Shown here: piece by piece, positions 33,793 through 43,121 of the stretch
Layout of the letters: the number at the start of each line of letters is the position of its first letter
How positions within the stretch are numbered: the stretch's first letter is position 1
NCBI GenBank assembly: GCA_039105265.1
Contig: JAPFFF010000016.1
Span: 1,922,001-1,986,000, forward strand
Source of the DNA: Tritrichomonas musculus
Taxonomy: Eukaryota; Parabasalia; Tritrichomonadida; Tritrichomonadidae
Reading direction: 5' to 3'
Length of the DNA stretch: 64,000 bases
Position numbers and translations under genes: made by a program
Notes under the pieces: generated by a model
The model's database searches: none
What the model was told of the DNA's origin: nothing
What the model saw: the letters and a program-made list of their open reading frames with translations, nothing else

Positions 33793-36700
33793 ATGCTAAC
33801 CAAATTTAAAGGCGATATTCAATTTAAAGTAGATGGTCAAACATATTTAGGTTCTCAATTGTTAACATCAAAATCGAATGAGTTTGAAACTGTTGAAGGT
33901 TTTTCTGATTATCATGTTACTAGAGATGCATTAACGGTTGAAGATGAAAAATTAAATATACAAATGAATGATGATGATATAACAAAACTATTACAAATCG
34001 ATGATAAGACAGAAGTATTTAAAATCAATTTGAGAAAGAATGTTTTCTTAGATAGTGAAGGAAAATATATTTATCAATTATCAATTTATGTTTTGAATAA
34101 AAATTTCGTATGTCCATGTGTAACAGCTGCTGAAGATAAAAAAGTGACAATTACTGAAGAAACTTCAACAACTCCATACATAAAAGTTGATAAGAATTTA
34201 AGTCTTGATTTGAAATCTTTGTACATTAATGGTGAAATTAGTATTATTTATCAATTACCTTTAAATCATTTGAAATCTACATTACCTTCCATCAAATGTG
34301 ATATCATAGATTCTAGAAATAGTTTGAAATTACATGAATCTGATAACTTATATTTATACAAACCAAGTATAATCACTGAAGAACAAATTTTTGATCGAAA
34401 TTCAATAACCGATGAAAAATCAAATTTCCGAGATTGTTATAAAATGATTTTCAAAATTCCAACTGATTATAAAATTCCAACAGGTTTAAAATTTGAATTC
34501 AAAGATTATTGTTTTGGAAATCAATGGAGTTTAACCTATGATGGTGAAAAATGGAGTGGTTTGAATGTTCAAGGTCATATCACAGGAAAAATTATTAATA
34601 AACGTAATTTACAAGTTCCAGGGAAAGGTGAAACAAAATATCAAGAAAGAGATGGAGCAGAAATAATGATGAAAAGATCAAAATGGAATACTTATGCAGT
34701 TCATAAAAGATGGGATTATACTTGGGGTGAATCTGAAAATCCAATTGAAAAACTTTTTCAAGATTCTGATATTCAAACAAAAATATTATTAAAAGATGGT
34801 ACTGAAATTGATGGAGGTGAAAAAGGTTTGACCTTTGAAAGAGAATTTCTTCCAGTTGGATGGACAGAAGGAAATCTAAGATATGATTGTTGTGTAATTC
34901 GAGCTTATATTAATAAATTTACCGAAGTAAAAGACAATTTACAGTTTGATAATTGGGATCGAGTATATTTAGATTTGAAACTCTCATTTACCAAAGAATG
35001 GAATAGATTAAGTTTTTACCCATCAGATTTGTATACTGGAAAAGGTGATTATGATAAAAATTATTTTAGTCTCAGAGGTGATTTGGATACAATTGAGAAA
35101 TTACATTGTAATGAATTTGATCAATTTGGAGTTAACAATCAAGATATTGCAATTTATTTATTGAAAGATTTAGTAGATCCAATTGAAGAAATTAATTGGG
35201 ATTCAAATACTAATCCATTTGAATATATAATTAATCAACAATTTTATGAAGTGAGTCCAAATCCAAATGCAGCAACTACTTTATATACTGATTACAACAT
35301 AACTTCATCAAAAATAATTACAGCAGACAATATTACAACAATGAGATCAGATTTGAATTTAGTTTCGAACACAGTTGATGTTGTTTCTGTTGATGTTGAT
35401 AATTTAGATAAATCAGTTGAAGGTTTGAAATCAAGAATGGCATTAACTGAACAAATTACTGAAAAATTAGAAGCTGATATTGACAAAATTAGATTAAGAC
35501 AAAATATTCAAATGGTTGCAGGAATGTTCGCTTTTTGTGCAAATGGTATAATATTTGGTGCAGAAAAAATTACTAGTTGTGTATCTGGTTTATGGAAACG
35601 ATTTGTTCAATCTCGTCAAGAAATGGAATTATTTGATTTATCAAGAAGTATTGGAGTATCATTAAATAGTGTTAGAAATTGGTGTGAATCAGGTCCAACA
35701 GAAATTCCAGTATTTGATGAAAATGAAGAAGAAATGATTATGACTGTTGGGGGTGCAAAATTATTAACTTATTCATTTAGAGATTCAATGAAGAAACCAT
35801 TATTGAAAATTGTAGATAAAATTGAAGAAATGGATAATGATTATATTTCCAGAAGTGAATTAACAAGAATGGATACAATTGATATTGTTATCAAAGTTAA
35901 TGAAATGGATGTTCCAATAATTTTAACTGCAGAAGATGAATTAAAAAATGGTATTTGTGTATTTAAATTATTCACCTCTGAAGGTCAAAAACGATTATAT
36001 TTCAAAATTGAACAAGGTACCATAACAGATTATAAAGGAGTTGATACAACAACAACAATAGATGGTATCACAATTGAAGGTCTTGAAAAATCTGAAGAAT
36101 ATCGTACAAAATATTTATTATGGATTGATAAATCAGGAAAAACAATTACCTTGACTGGAGAAAATACCGATGCTAAAGTAATTGGTTGTGTTATTGAAAA
36201 GAATACATTTATTAGACTTTTAGTAGAGAAAACTCCAGCTGATATTGCTTATTTATCTGATATTGAAGCTTTAGATGAAAAAATAAATGCATTAGCAGTA
36301 AATAGTCATCAAAATGATGTTGCAATGTTGAGTCTTGAATACCCAACAACAGACGAAGTAAATACTGCTTTAGAAACTATTCAACAAGAATTAGCTAAGA
36401 AACCAAATATTGAAGAATTATATACAAAAGAAGAAGCGGATGCAAAATATGCTTTGAAAACAGATATCATATCAACCGAAAATATAACTCAAGAATTATC
36501 AATCGCTACAAAATTCATAAACGGAACAACCAATGATGAAGATAAAAGAACTTATATAACAAATTTGGATAGAGATTTATGCAACATATTAAAGAAATCA
36601 TCATTAATAGTAAAAGGTTCTTGCAATAATGAAGATATTTCAGGAGAATATTTGTATGATAGTGAAGACTCGGAATATTATTATTACAAGAAAGGCGAAA

Positions 36701-37470
36701 ATACTTTTACTATATACTTTTTCTATTACAGTGGAACATTCAGATATAATGATAACTATGATGTCAATTTAGAATCAGTAAGTTATTCATACAAACCTGA
36801 AGTTTATGATGAATATTGTATTCCAAATATGAACTTCGTAAAAGATAATTATGCATTGAAAACAGATATTCTCAAAAATAGTGAATTGCAATTGAACCCA
36901 GATGAAAAACCGTCAGATGATGTTCTTCAGAAAATAATGACTGATGATGATAAACCGTTATCAGCTCAAGCATCTGCTATTTTAACATCTCTTGTTGCTG
37001 GTGAATTTAATACAATTATTTTAGATACTTGTGATGAAAAATATCGAAGCAAAAATGATTTGAAAGTTGGGAATAAAATTATTCTACCAATAACAAACGG
37101 CCCTTACGAACCAGAAGGTCTTACTGGTGAATTCTATTATACTTCATTCATTCCATTCCAAGAAGGAGCTCACTTAGTTGGTAAAACCGGCTCAGCATTA
37201 AGTTATGATTTTGATATCATATTCAAGACAGACAGAACTGTTAATATACACGATACAATTGCTCATGTTATGACAACAAATATGGGCTCGTTTTATTGGG
37301 ATGAAGCAATAGGTGTACTTTATAATTACGATGGAACATATCCAGTACGAGTTACTCTTGCTGAATTTGGTGAAGAAGATCAAATAGCATTGAAAAGTGA
37401 TATTCCTGAACCTGTTGATTTGTCAAATTATGCTTTGAAAACAGATATACCAAAAGAGTATTTCAATTAA
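33793..37470 (+). CDS. Fibre-like structural protein 2 with 'YALKTDI' repeats
   Basis: 1225 residues from the ATG at 33793. A beta-rich N-terminal half is followed by a coiled coil near residues 525-580 ('VDVVSVDVDNLDKSVEGL'), a hydrophobic stretch ('MVAGMFAFCANGIIFGA'), and a C-terminal half with repeats 'YALKTDI', 'YALKTDI', 'IALKSDI' and 'YALKTDI'. Such ALK(T/S)DI repeats recur in phage and virus tail or head fibres as short trimeric shaft units. The gene overlaps the polymerase 3' end by 4 bases, in convergent orientation. A surface fibre or attachment protein is the best guess. Confidence 0.55.
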   Translation: MLTKFKGDIQFKVDGQTYLGSQLLTSKSNEFETVEGFSDYHVTRDALTVEDEKLNIQMNDDDITKLLQIDDKTEVFKINLRKNVFLDSEGKYIYQLSIYVLNKNFVCPCVTAAEDKKVTITEETSTTPYIKVDKNLSLDLKSLYINGEISIIYQLPLNHLKSTLPSIKCDIIDSRNSLKLHESDNLYLYKPSIITEEQIFDRNSITDEKSNFRDCYKMIFKIPTDYKIPTGLKFEFKDYCFGNQWSLTYDGEKWSGLNVQGHITGKIINKRNLQVPGKGETKYQERDGAEIMMKRSKWNTYAVHKRWDYTWGESENPIEKLFQDSDIQTKILLKDGTEIDGGEKGLTFEREFLPVGWTEGNLRYDCCVIRAYINKFTEVKDNLQFDNWDRVYLDLKLSFTKEWNRLSFYPSDLYTGKGDYDKNYFSLRGDLDTIEKLHCNEFDQFGVNNQDIAIYLLKDLVDPIEEINWDSNTNPFEYIINQQFYEVSPNPNAATTLYTDYNITSSKIITADNITTMRSDLNLVSNTVDVVSVDVDNLDKSVEGLKSRMALTEQITEKLEADIDKIRLRQNIQMVAGMFAFCANGIIFGAEKITSCVSGLWKRFVQSRQEMELFDLSRSIGVSLNSVRNWCESGPTEIPVFDENEEEMIMTVGGAKLLTYSFRDSMKKPLLKIVDKIEEMDNDYISRSELTRMDTIDIVIKVNEMDVPIILTAEDELKNGICVFKLFTSEGQKRLYFKIEQGTITDYKGVDTTTTIDGITIEGLEKSEEYRTKYLLWIDKSGKTITLTGENTDAKVIGCVIEKNTFIRLLVEKTPADIAYLSDIEALDEKINALAVNSHQNDVAMLSLEYPTTDEVNTALETIQQELAKKPNIEELYTKEEADAKYALKTDIISTENITQELSIATKFINGTTNDEDKRTYITNLDRDLCNILKKSSLIVKGSCNNEDISGEYLYDSEDSEYYYYKKGENTFTIYFFYYSGTFRYNDNYDVNLESVSYSYKPEVYDEYCIPNMNFVKDNYALKTDILKNSELQLNPDEKPSDDVLQKIMTDDDKPLSAQASAILTSLVAGEFNTIILDTCDEKYRSKNDLKVGNKIILPITNGPYEPEGLTGEFYYTSFIPFQEGAHLVGKTGSALSYDFDIIFKTDRTVNIHDTIAHVMTTNMGSFYWDEAIGVLYNYDGTYPVRVTLAEFGEEDQIALKSDIPEPVDLSNYALKTDIPKEYFN

Positions 37471-40400
37471 TTATGAATAGTTGTTATGGTAAAATTAAAA
37501 TGTTTATCAATTGGTCTCAATATTCGAACAGCATGCATATTATTTTGTAATTCAATATCTTCAACAATTTTGTTATAATTTTTGATCCAATAATTATCTA
37601 AAGTATCTTGATCATTAATGTATTTAAAATCTTTTTCAATAGGTCTTTCAATAGTTTTACCATAACAACTATTCATAATTAATTTATATAAATTTTGTAA
37701 AGGATTGTCTTGACTTTTATATTCTAATCTTTTCTCAAATATTTTTTGAATTTCTTTTTGGATATGATATTCTCTTTTTCCAGGCCAATAATAACCACGA
37801 ACAAGTTCGAAATCTATTTTTTGAAATTCAATGAGATCTTCTAAATAAATATTATCAACAATCATTTTGAAAGGTTTATCGAATTTATCATCATTAAGGT
37901 TACCATCTTTTGTTTTCTTAACGATTAATGGAAATGGATAATGTTTATGAATTCCAGTAACTAAAATTTCTACTATATATGCACCTTGTTTTGATAAAAA
38001 TTCATAATTTAATTCTGTTTTGGATATTACTACTGGTTTTCCTTGAACGGTATATAATCTATGAATTGCTGAAGGATATAAACTAACCGCGTCAAAATCT
38101 GCTAATTTTTCAGTGATATGCCACTTTTTGTTATAAGCAGTCATACATCGACCACCATAAACAGCATATGAACAAAATTTCCTAACAATTCCACCTACTG
38201 AATATAAATCATGACCATAATAAACTTTATGATTAAATACATCATTAGCTAAAGAAGAAATTGAAATATATTTGAATGGATCAATTTTGAAATCTTGAAT
38301 GAAACCTTGTCTAAATTTAACAAAACTTTCTCTTAATATTCGAACATCTTGATGACAATAAAATAATGCATATTTCCACATATCAAATTCATTATTATTT
38401 AAACGGCATCCCTTAATTTTGTTAATATTTGAACGAAATAATTGATAATCTTGTTCAGTCCATGTTTTATCTTCTTCTTTACCTGCTTCATTAATTTGAC
38501 CTTTATTTGTTCTTAATCTTTCAAATGTATAATATTTGTATGGGAAAATTTCTTTTTCACAAGGAATATTAAACATTAATGGTAGATTAGATAGCTTGCA
38601 AGAGAAAATTGGATAACTATCTTTAAATGTTATCTTTTTGTTCTCAAATTTCAAAGTCATATTAAAACATTGATTTCCTTTAATAATTGATGATAATATT
38701 TTTATATTTTGATTATTGTTTTGTAAAATCATTCTAATATCATAAGCCAAATTATGAAAATAACAAATTGAATCAGTAGGTAAATATTTCAAAAAATTTA
38801 TATTACATTTTTCACCTAAGAATTCTTTCTTAATTTTCCCATCTAATGAATGTAAACAACATAAGAATGGAATATGAATTTTTGAACTTGTATCAGATTC
38901 AAAATCACAAAACCAATAAGAAGTTTCTACTTGTTTGATTATTTTTGTTTTTGGTTCAATTAATTTACAACAATATTCATCTTTATATTCTAATGTAGTA
39001 TTTGAAATATCTTGATCAATTTCATTATAAAATATTGAATGTAATAAATGTTCTTGTGAATAATTAATTGGAATGAAATAATTTTTCTTAAATAATTCTC
39101 TAATCAAGTTTGAAGAAGTTATAAATGATCTACCTTTTGTCCAATGATCTGTAATCCAATCTTTATTATATTTGTCATCATCTAACTTTTCAATATTTTT
39201 GATATAATAATATGTAAATGGTGTCTTTTCTTCGATGAAATAATGTTTTTGATATACATTGAATTTATGAGTTCGTTCTGTTTCAGCTTTTTGTATACCC
39301 ATATATGTTTTTCTTTTACCTTTATCCATTGAACGTACAGATTGTTTTTGAGCAACAGAATTATCATCAATATAAGTTAAATTAAGATGAATATTAAATT
39401 CTTCACATAAATGATTAATACTACTTTGTGATAAATATCTATTTTGAATCCTTAATCTAATTTGATTTAATAATGATTCTGAATAATTTCCAGTTTGTTG
39501 TAAAGCATAAATGAAACAACAATCATTTAATTCTTCTTTTATTTTCTTTGTCTTTTCATTAATTAAACTATCAAATATTTGTAATCGAACGAGGTAATCA
39601 ATTAATACTTTTGGACAACCAGGTTTTAATAAATATTTAAAGAATCCTCCATCGACTGTATTTTTATGTTTTGGATGTTTTAATATACTAAATTTGATTT
39701 GAGAAAATAATGAAAATTCAGGTAATCTTTGACCTTCTAAATCATATTCCCAACCTGGATTCTTTTCTATTTGATAAATGAAATTCTCTTCTGTTAAATT
39801 CTTTAATAATTCTTCATAAGTTTTTCCAGTTAAAGGTACAGAATGCCATTGACCTCCAACGGAATAAGATAATTTATATTTTTCTGTTGCAGCTAATTCA
39901 CCTATTTCATTTTCAAATTTCTTTCTTAAGAATGGAAATAATTTCTTTCGACCATAATCATTTAATTGTTCAAAATTAATTCTCCAATCAGTTGGTGAAT
40001 CATTTAACATTTTTATATAACCATCAACAATTCTATCTTGATCATTTTCATTATTAATTTTCATGAATTGAATAAATGAATCATCTTTTGAATGAGGTCT
40101 AATTGAATTCTGAATATTTAAGAAATAAGGATCAGTTGTTCTTTTTGGTTCATATTCATTTGATTTTGGCTCATTTACATTCGCCTTTAGATCAGGAGGT
40201 GGAACTAATTTTCTCAATGGTACATTTTGCTCACTAACGTTCGCCTCTGGATTCGGTGGAACTAATTTTCTCAAAGGTACATTAGGTGGTGCATTTGCAA
40301 TTATTTCTTTCAATGATGATTTTTCTGGCTCACTTGGTGTTGATGGTGGGGGTGGGGGTTCAGTAAATTCTTTTTCTGGTTTTGGTTCTGGTGGTTGATT

Positions 40401-40637
40401 TAAATATTGAGGGAGATTTGAATGAGTTAAACCTTTAACGAACCAAAATATTGAATCCCCATTCAATTTCCCATCATAACCATTTTCTTTGACTTTTTGT
40501 ATAATAAACTCATTTAATATTTCTTTACTCCGATCCCCATTCTTTTTAGAGAATTCTTTAAACGTTTCCTTACCATTCGTTAAGAGATTATAAATCTCCA
40601 TTAATCTGTTAGGATTCGCTCTAATAGTTGTTGTCAT
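37467..40637 (-). CDS. Family B DNA polymerase, protein-primed type (Maverick polB)
   Basis: 1056 residues. A proline-rich segment with doubled 'PLRKLVPP' units lies at about 90-160. The exonuclease landmarks are 'WFCDFESDT' (about residue 572), 'FHNLAYDIRMI' and 'YCHQDVRIL'. Polymerase motif A 'DFDAVSLYPSAIHR' is near residue 847 and motif B 'MNSCYGK' near 989. These are family B signatures, and in a Maverick this is the protein-primed replicase. The promoter at 40638-40699 carries the AACGGTTTTGACA block. It converges on fibre gene 2. Confidence 0.88.
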   Translation of the reverse strand: MTTTIRANPNRLMEIYNLLTNGKETFKEFSKKNGDRSKEILNEFIIQKVKENGYDGKLNGDSIFWFVKGLTHSNLPQYLNQPPEPKPEKEFTEPPPPPSTPSEPEKSSLKEIIANAPPNVPLRKLVPPNPEANVSEQNVPLRKLVPPPDLKANVNEPKSNEYEPKRTTDPYFLNIQNSIRPHSKDDSFIQFMKINNENDQDRIVDGYIKMLNDSPTDWRINFEQLNDYGRKKLFPFLRKKFENEIGELAATEKYKLSYSVGGQWHSVPLTGKTYEELLKNLTEENFIYQIEKNPGWEYDLEGQRLPEFSLFSQIKFSILKHPKHKNTVDGGFFKYLLKPGCPKVLIDYLVRLQIFDSLINEKTKKIKEELNDCCFIYALQQTGNYSESLLNQIRLRIQNRYLSQSSINHLCEEFNIHLNLTYIDDNSVAQKQSVRSMDKGKRKTYMGIQKAETERTHKFNVYQKHYFIEEKTPFTYYYIKNIEKLDDDKYNKDWITDHWTKGRSFITSSNLIRELFKKNYFIPINYSQEHLLHSIFYNEIDQDISNTTLEYKDEYCCKLIEPKTKIIKQVETSYWFCDFESDTSSKIHIPFLCCLHSLDGKIKKEFLGEKCNINFLKYLPTDSICYFHNLAYDIRMILQNNNQNIKILSSIIKGNQCFNMTLKFENKKITFKDSYPIFSCKLSNLPLMFNIPCEKEIFPYKYYTFERLRTNKGQINEAGKEEDKTWTEQDYQLFRSNINKIKGCRLNNNEFDMWKYALFYCHQDVRILRESFVKFRQGFIQDFKIDPFKYISISSLANDVFNHKVYYGHDLYSVGGIVRKFCSYAVYGGRCMTAYNKKWHITEKLADFDAVSLYPSAIHRLYTVQGKPVVISKTELNYEFLSKQGAYIVEILVTGIHKHYPFPLIVKKTKDGNLNDDKFDKPFKMIVDNIYLEDLIEFQKIDFELVRGYYWPGKREYHIQKEIQKIFEKRLEYKSQDNPLQNLYKLIMNSCYGKTIERPIEKDFKYINDQDTLDNYWIKNYNKIVEDIELQNNMHAVRILRPIDKHFNFTITTIHN

Positions 40638-40699
40638 GTTAACTTTCTTTTACAATAAAAATAATGGTCTGTCAAAACCGTTAATTAAAAAGAAAATGT
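40638..40699 (-). promoter_or_regulatory. Promoter of the polymerase gene
   Basis: On the - strand it reads AACGGTTTTGACAGACCATT followed by a T-rich stretch and ATG. The same block recurs upstream of most genes of the 40-50 kb region. Confidence 0.5.
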
Positions 40700-40960
40700 T
40701 TATTTAGGTTTGGTTAATTGAAGAACGTAAACGTCTCTTATTAATTGTTCGATTTGAACACCACGTTCAGCAACTTTTCGATCAATTCTTTGGATAGAAC
40801 TTTCTAAATGTTCCAATCTTGATGTTAATTCATCAAGTTGAGAATTTATTTTTTGCATGAGAACTTTCGTTATATTCAAATCATTTCGAACATTCGATAG
40901 AAAATCTCTTGTTTGATCATCAATCTTTTTCTTCTCTTCGAAAAAGTCAGGTTCACTCAT
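40700..40960 (-). CDS. Small coiled-coil protein
   Basis: 86 residues, nearly all one long heptad helix ('LMQKINSQLDELTSRLEHLE', 'IQRIDRKVAERG'). It starts 'MSEPDFFEEKK'. It is divergent from the 41008 gene across a 47-bp shared promoter. It is one of about eleven small, mostly coiled-coil genes between 40 and 50 kb in this element. The function is unknown; oligomeric virion or replication accessory proteins are possible. Confidence 0.5.
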   Translation of the reverse strand: MSEPDFFEEKKKIDDQTRDFLSNVRNDLNITKVLMQKINSQLDELTSRLEHLESSIQRIDRKVAERGVQIEQLIRDVYVLQLTKPK

Positions 40961-41007
40961 TTAAAAATAATGGTCTGTCAAAACCGTTTTTTATTTCATT
41001 TTTATAA
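40961..41007. promoter_or_regulatory. Shared divergent promoter
   Basis: 47 bp between two starts. It contains GACAGACCATT toward the - gene, ACCGTT/AACGGT in the centre and TTTCATTTTTATAA (Inr-like TCATT) just before the + ATG. Confidence 0.55.
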
Positions 41008-41214
41008 ATGTCTGACCAATTAAAGAAAGCATTTGATGAAGTTAAAGAAGCATTCAAAAGTGTTAAAGAACTTGAAGAAAAATATTATTATTGGAAAGAT
41101 CGAGGATCAGAATATGGTTCATTACATGATCTAGAAGAAGATTATCGAATGAGTCAAGAACATTTTGAACAAAAATTTGAAGAATTTTTATCTCTCATTC
41201 CTGATAATGACTAA
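41008..41214 (+). CDS. Small coiled-coil protein
   Basis: 68 residues with helical heptads in the first half ('LKKAFDEVKEAFKSVKELEE'), a Tyr-rich turn and an acidic end. The start follows an Inr-like box by a few bases. It converges on the KilA-N gene and overlaps its 3' end by 20 bases. No family is recognised. Confidence 0.45.
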   Translation: MSDQLKKAFDEVKEAFKSVKELEEKYYYWKDRGSEYGSLHDLEEDYRMSQEHFEQKFEEFLSLIPDND

Positions 41215-41902
41215 AAAATTCATCTATTAACCTCTTTAATTTATCTAAACATGTTTTTGAAGCAGTAATGATAGAACTATAAATTGAGACATCATTTGTA
41301 CCAAAATTCTTACGAATAATATCTTTTATATCTCTATTTGGTGTCATAGCTATTGGCATATTATCTTTGAAGTACCATTGATTTTTTTCTTTTGGTTTGA
41401 TGTGTCTAAAATAATCTTTATGACGTTTGACTAAATGTAATTTAACTTTTTCTGGATTATCTTTTAATTCTTCTAACCAAATTAAGAATTTATAATCATA
41501 TTCTCTATTTTTAGGTACTAATCTTGGTTTTTGTTCAAGTCTTTGTTTTTCAAAATACTCATCTAATAATTTTAGAACAAAGAATGAATAAGTAGGTGAA
41601 GCCCAAATTGCTATATGATTTATTAATAATTTATGAACATAAATTCCTTTCAAATTATTCGGTAAATTTGGTCGATTTTCTAATAACTTTTGGTCGGGCG
41701 GAATTCCGACTGACTCAGAAATAAATTGAAATAACTCCTTTGTTTGTTTATTTTCATTCCAATTCTTAATTTTCTTTGTTGATTGACAAGCACTAATTAT
41801 ACTATTTGCTTGAAACATATTATCTTTCTTTGAACGTATAATCCGTAAATGTTCATTATATTGTAACCATTCATAATTTTCATTTATTGGCTCTACTATC
41901 AT
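41195..41902 (-). CDS. KilA-N domain protein
   Basis: 235 residues from the ATG at 41902, preferred over an upstream in-frame start that would add a hydrophobic tail from the spacer. It carries the KilA-N pattern: a strand 'LRIIRSKKDNMFQANSI', a helix with 'IKNWNENKQTKELFQFI', then 'YVHKLLINHIAIWASPTYS'. KilA-N is a DNA-binding fold common in large DNA viruses and their relatives; roles range from regulation to host interaction. The C-terminal part may be a second helical domain. It is transcribed after the 41947 gene on the same strand. Confidence 0.75.
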   Translation of the reverse strand: MIVEPINENYEWLQYNEHLRIIRSKKDNMFQANSIISACQSTKKIKNWNENKQTKELFQFISESVGIPPDQKLLENRPNLPNNLKGIYVHKLLINHIAIWASPTYSFFVLKLLDEYFEKQRLEQKPRLVPKNREYDYKFLIWLEELKDNPEKVKLHLVKRHKDYFRHIKPKEKNQWYFKDNMPIAMTPNRDIKDIIRKNFGTNDVSIYSSIITASKTCLDKLKRLIDEFFSHYQE

Positions 41903-41946
41903 TTTTGTTTTTGTAAGAGGATAAAAAATAAAAAGATAAATTAAAT

Positions 41947-42351
41947 TCAAATGTTTAATATTGAATCATGAAGGGACTCATCATCATCCATTAGAAATTT
42001 TTGAAAAGAACTCATTTCAGCTATTAAAGCTCTTTTTTGAACTTTGTATTGATCAAAACTATCTTGATATTCTTTCCATGCTGATTTCTCTTCTGTTTCA
42101 AGGTCAGTTCTTATTTTTTCATGATCTTCAATAATTGAATCAATTTGTATATCTTCGATATCTTTTTTGAGAATTCTTAAGTTGCGTAAATCTTCACCAT
42201 TATACCTTTGACAAAAATAAATATCTTTCTCTTTTACTTTTGCTTCAGCCAAACGATTCATAGCATCATAGAATTCTCTCATTGATTTTTTGAGTTTATC
42301 TTTCTTGTCCTCTATTAATTTTTGAAATACTACTTGAGGAACTCTCTTCAT
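41947..42351 (-). CDS. Small coiled-coil protein
   Basis: 134 residues from the ATG at 42351, which follows ACACTTCACTTTTT (Inr-like TCACTTTT); the longer frame from 42381 would run into the shared promoter. It is helical throughout ('FQKLIEDKKDKLKKSMREF', 'HEKIRTDLETEEKSAWKEY'). No known domain. It is divergent from 42390. Confidence 0.5.
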   Translation of the reverse strand: MKRVPQVVFQKLIEDKKDKLKKSMREFYDAMNRLAEAKVKEKDIYFCQRYNGEDLRNLRILKKDIEDIQIDSIIEDHEKIRTDLETEEKSAWKEYQDSFDQYKVQKRALIAEMSSFQKFLMDDDESLHDSILNI

Positions 42352-42389
42352 AAAAAGTGAAGTGTCAAAACCGTTATTCATTTTTTTAA
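42352..42389. promoter_or_regulatory. Compact divergent promoter
   Basis: Only 38 bp separate the two starts: TCACTTTTT toward the - gene, a central AACGGTTTTGACA, and TTCATTTTTTTAA toward the + gene. It is among the tightest bidirectional promoters in the window. Confidence 0.6.
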
Positions 42390-42677
42390 ATGTTACCTAC
42401 TCATAGTTTGAATCTACTCAAAGAAAATTTGAATAGTTCAATTGATGAATTAATTAGACAAATACATACTGTTGAAGAATTAGATATAGAGATTATGAAA
42501 TTGAAGAATGATCCTGATTATGAAAGTTTCCTAGAGGAATTAGAGAAAGAGAAACAAAAATATGAATCCAAAAAAGCTGAAGTAATTCAAAACACTCAAA
42601 CCTTAATCAACTTCATCGAACAAAAAAAATCAACCACACCGAAAAAAATAAAATTATCAGTCATATTGAAAGAGTAA
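42390..42677 (+). CDS. Small coiled-coil protein
   Basis: 95 residues. Heptads run from residue 8 to 75 ('LLKENLNSSIDELIRQI', 'EELEKEKQKYESKKAEVI'), with a basic tail 'KSTTPKKIKLSVILKE'. It converges on the 42697 gene. The family is not recognised. Confidence 0.5.
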   Translation: MLPTHSLNLLKENLNSSIDELIRQIHTVEELDIEIMKLKNDPDYESFLEELEKEKQKYESKKAEVIQNTQTLINFIEQKKSTTPKKIKLSVILKE

Positions 42678-42696
42678 AAAATTATTTTTTATTTAT

Positions 42697-43068
42697 TTAA
42701 CCTTTGTTAATTAATTTACTAAGTTCGATCAATTTTGGTTCTAATTCATTTTTGTCAGTAATGAGAAAGAAACTATCCAAAACTTCACGCATTTTGAGAA
42801 TGAGAGCTTTGCGATAATTTCGAACTTTCTTTTCGAATTTGAGATGATATTCAAGAGTTTCATGAAGACACGAACTCATTGATTGATAATCTTCCACTGT
42901 CCTATCCAAGCTGTGAATTTCCAGTTTTAAATGAGCATTATGACGTTTTGTGTCATCTAAGTAATCCTTTATGGACTCTTCTGGATCGTCTTCTTCCTCT
43001 TCTTTTTCCATTTCTTTCACAGTCTCATCAATATCTTTTTTTGAATAGTTACCGTACCAAGACTTCAT
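42697..43068 (-). CDS. Small coiled-coil protein
   Basis: 123 residues from the ATG at 43068; an earlier ATG at 43089 lies inside the promoter block. It has an acidic segment ('MEKEEEEDDPEESIKDYLDD') followed by heptads ('LKLEIHSLDRTVEDYQSM'). It is divergent from the membrane protein gene at 43122. Confidence 0.5.
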   Translation of the reverse strand: MKSWYGNYSKKDIDETVKEMEKEEEEDDPEESIKDYLDDTKRHNAHLKLEIHSLDRTVEDYQSMSSCLHETLEYHLKFEKKVRNYRKALILKMREVLDSFFLITDKNELEPKLIELSKLINKG

Positions 43069-43121
43069 TAATAAAAAATGGTCTGACATAACCGTTTTTT
43101 AACCGCTTTCATTTTTATTAA
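43069..43121. promoter_or_regulatory. Divergent promoter of a coiled-coil gene and the membrane protein gene
   Basis: It contains ATAACCGTTTTTTAACCGC, two ACCG cores in tandem, and CTTTCATTTTTATTAA just before the ATG at 43122 (Inr-like TCATT). Confidence 0.5.
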
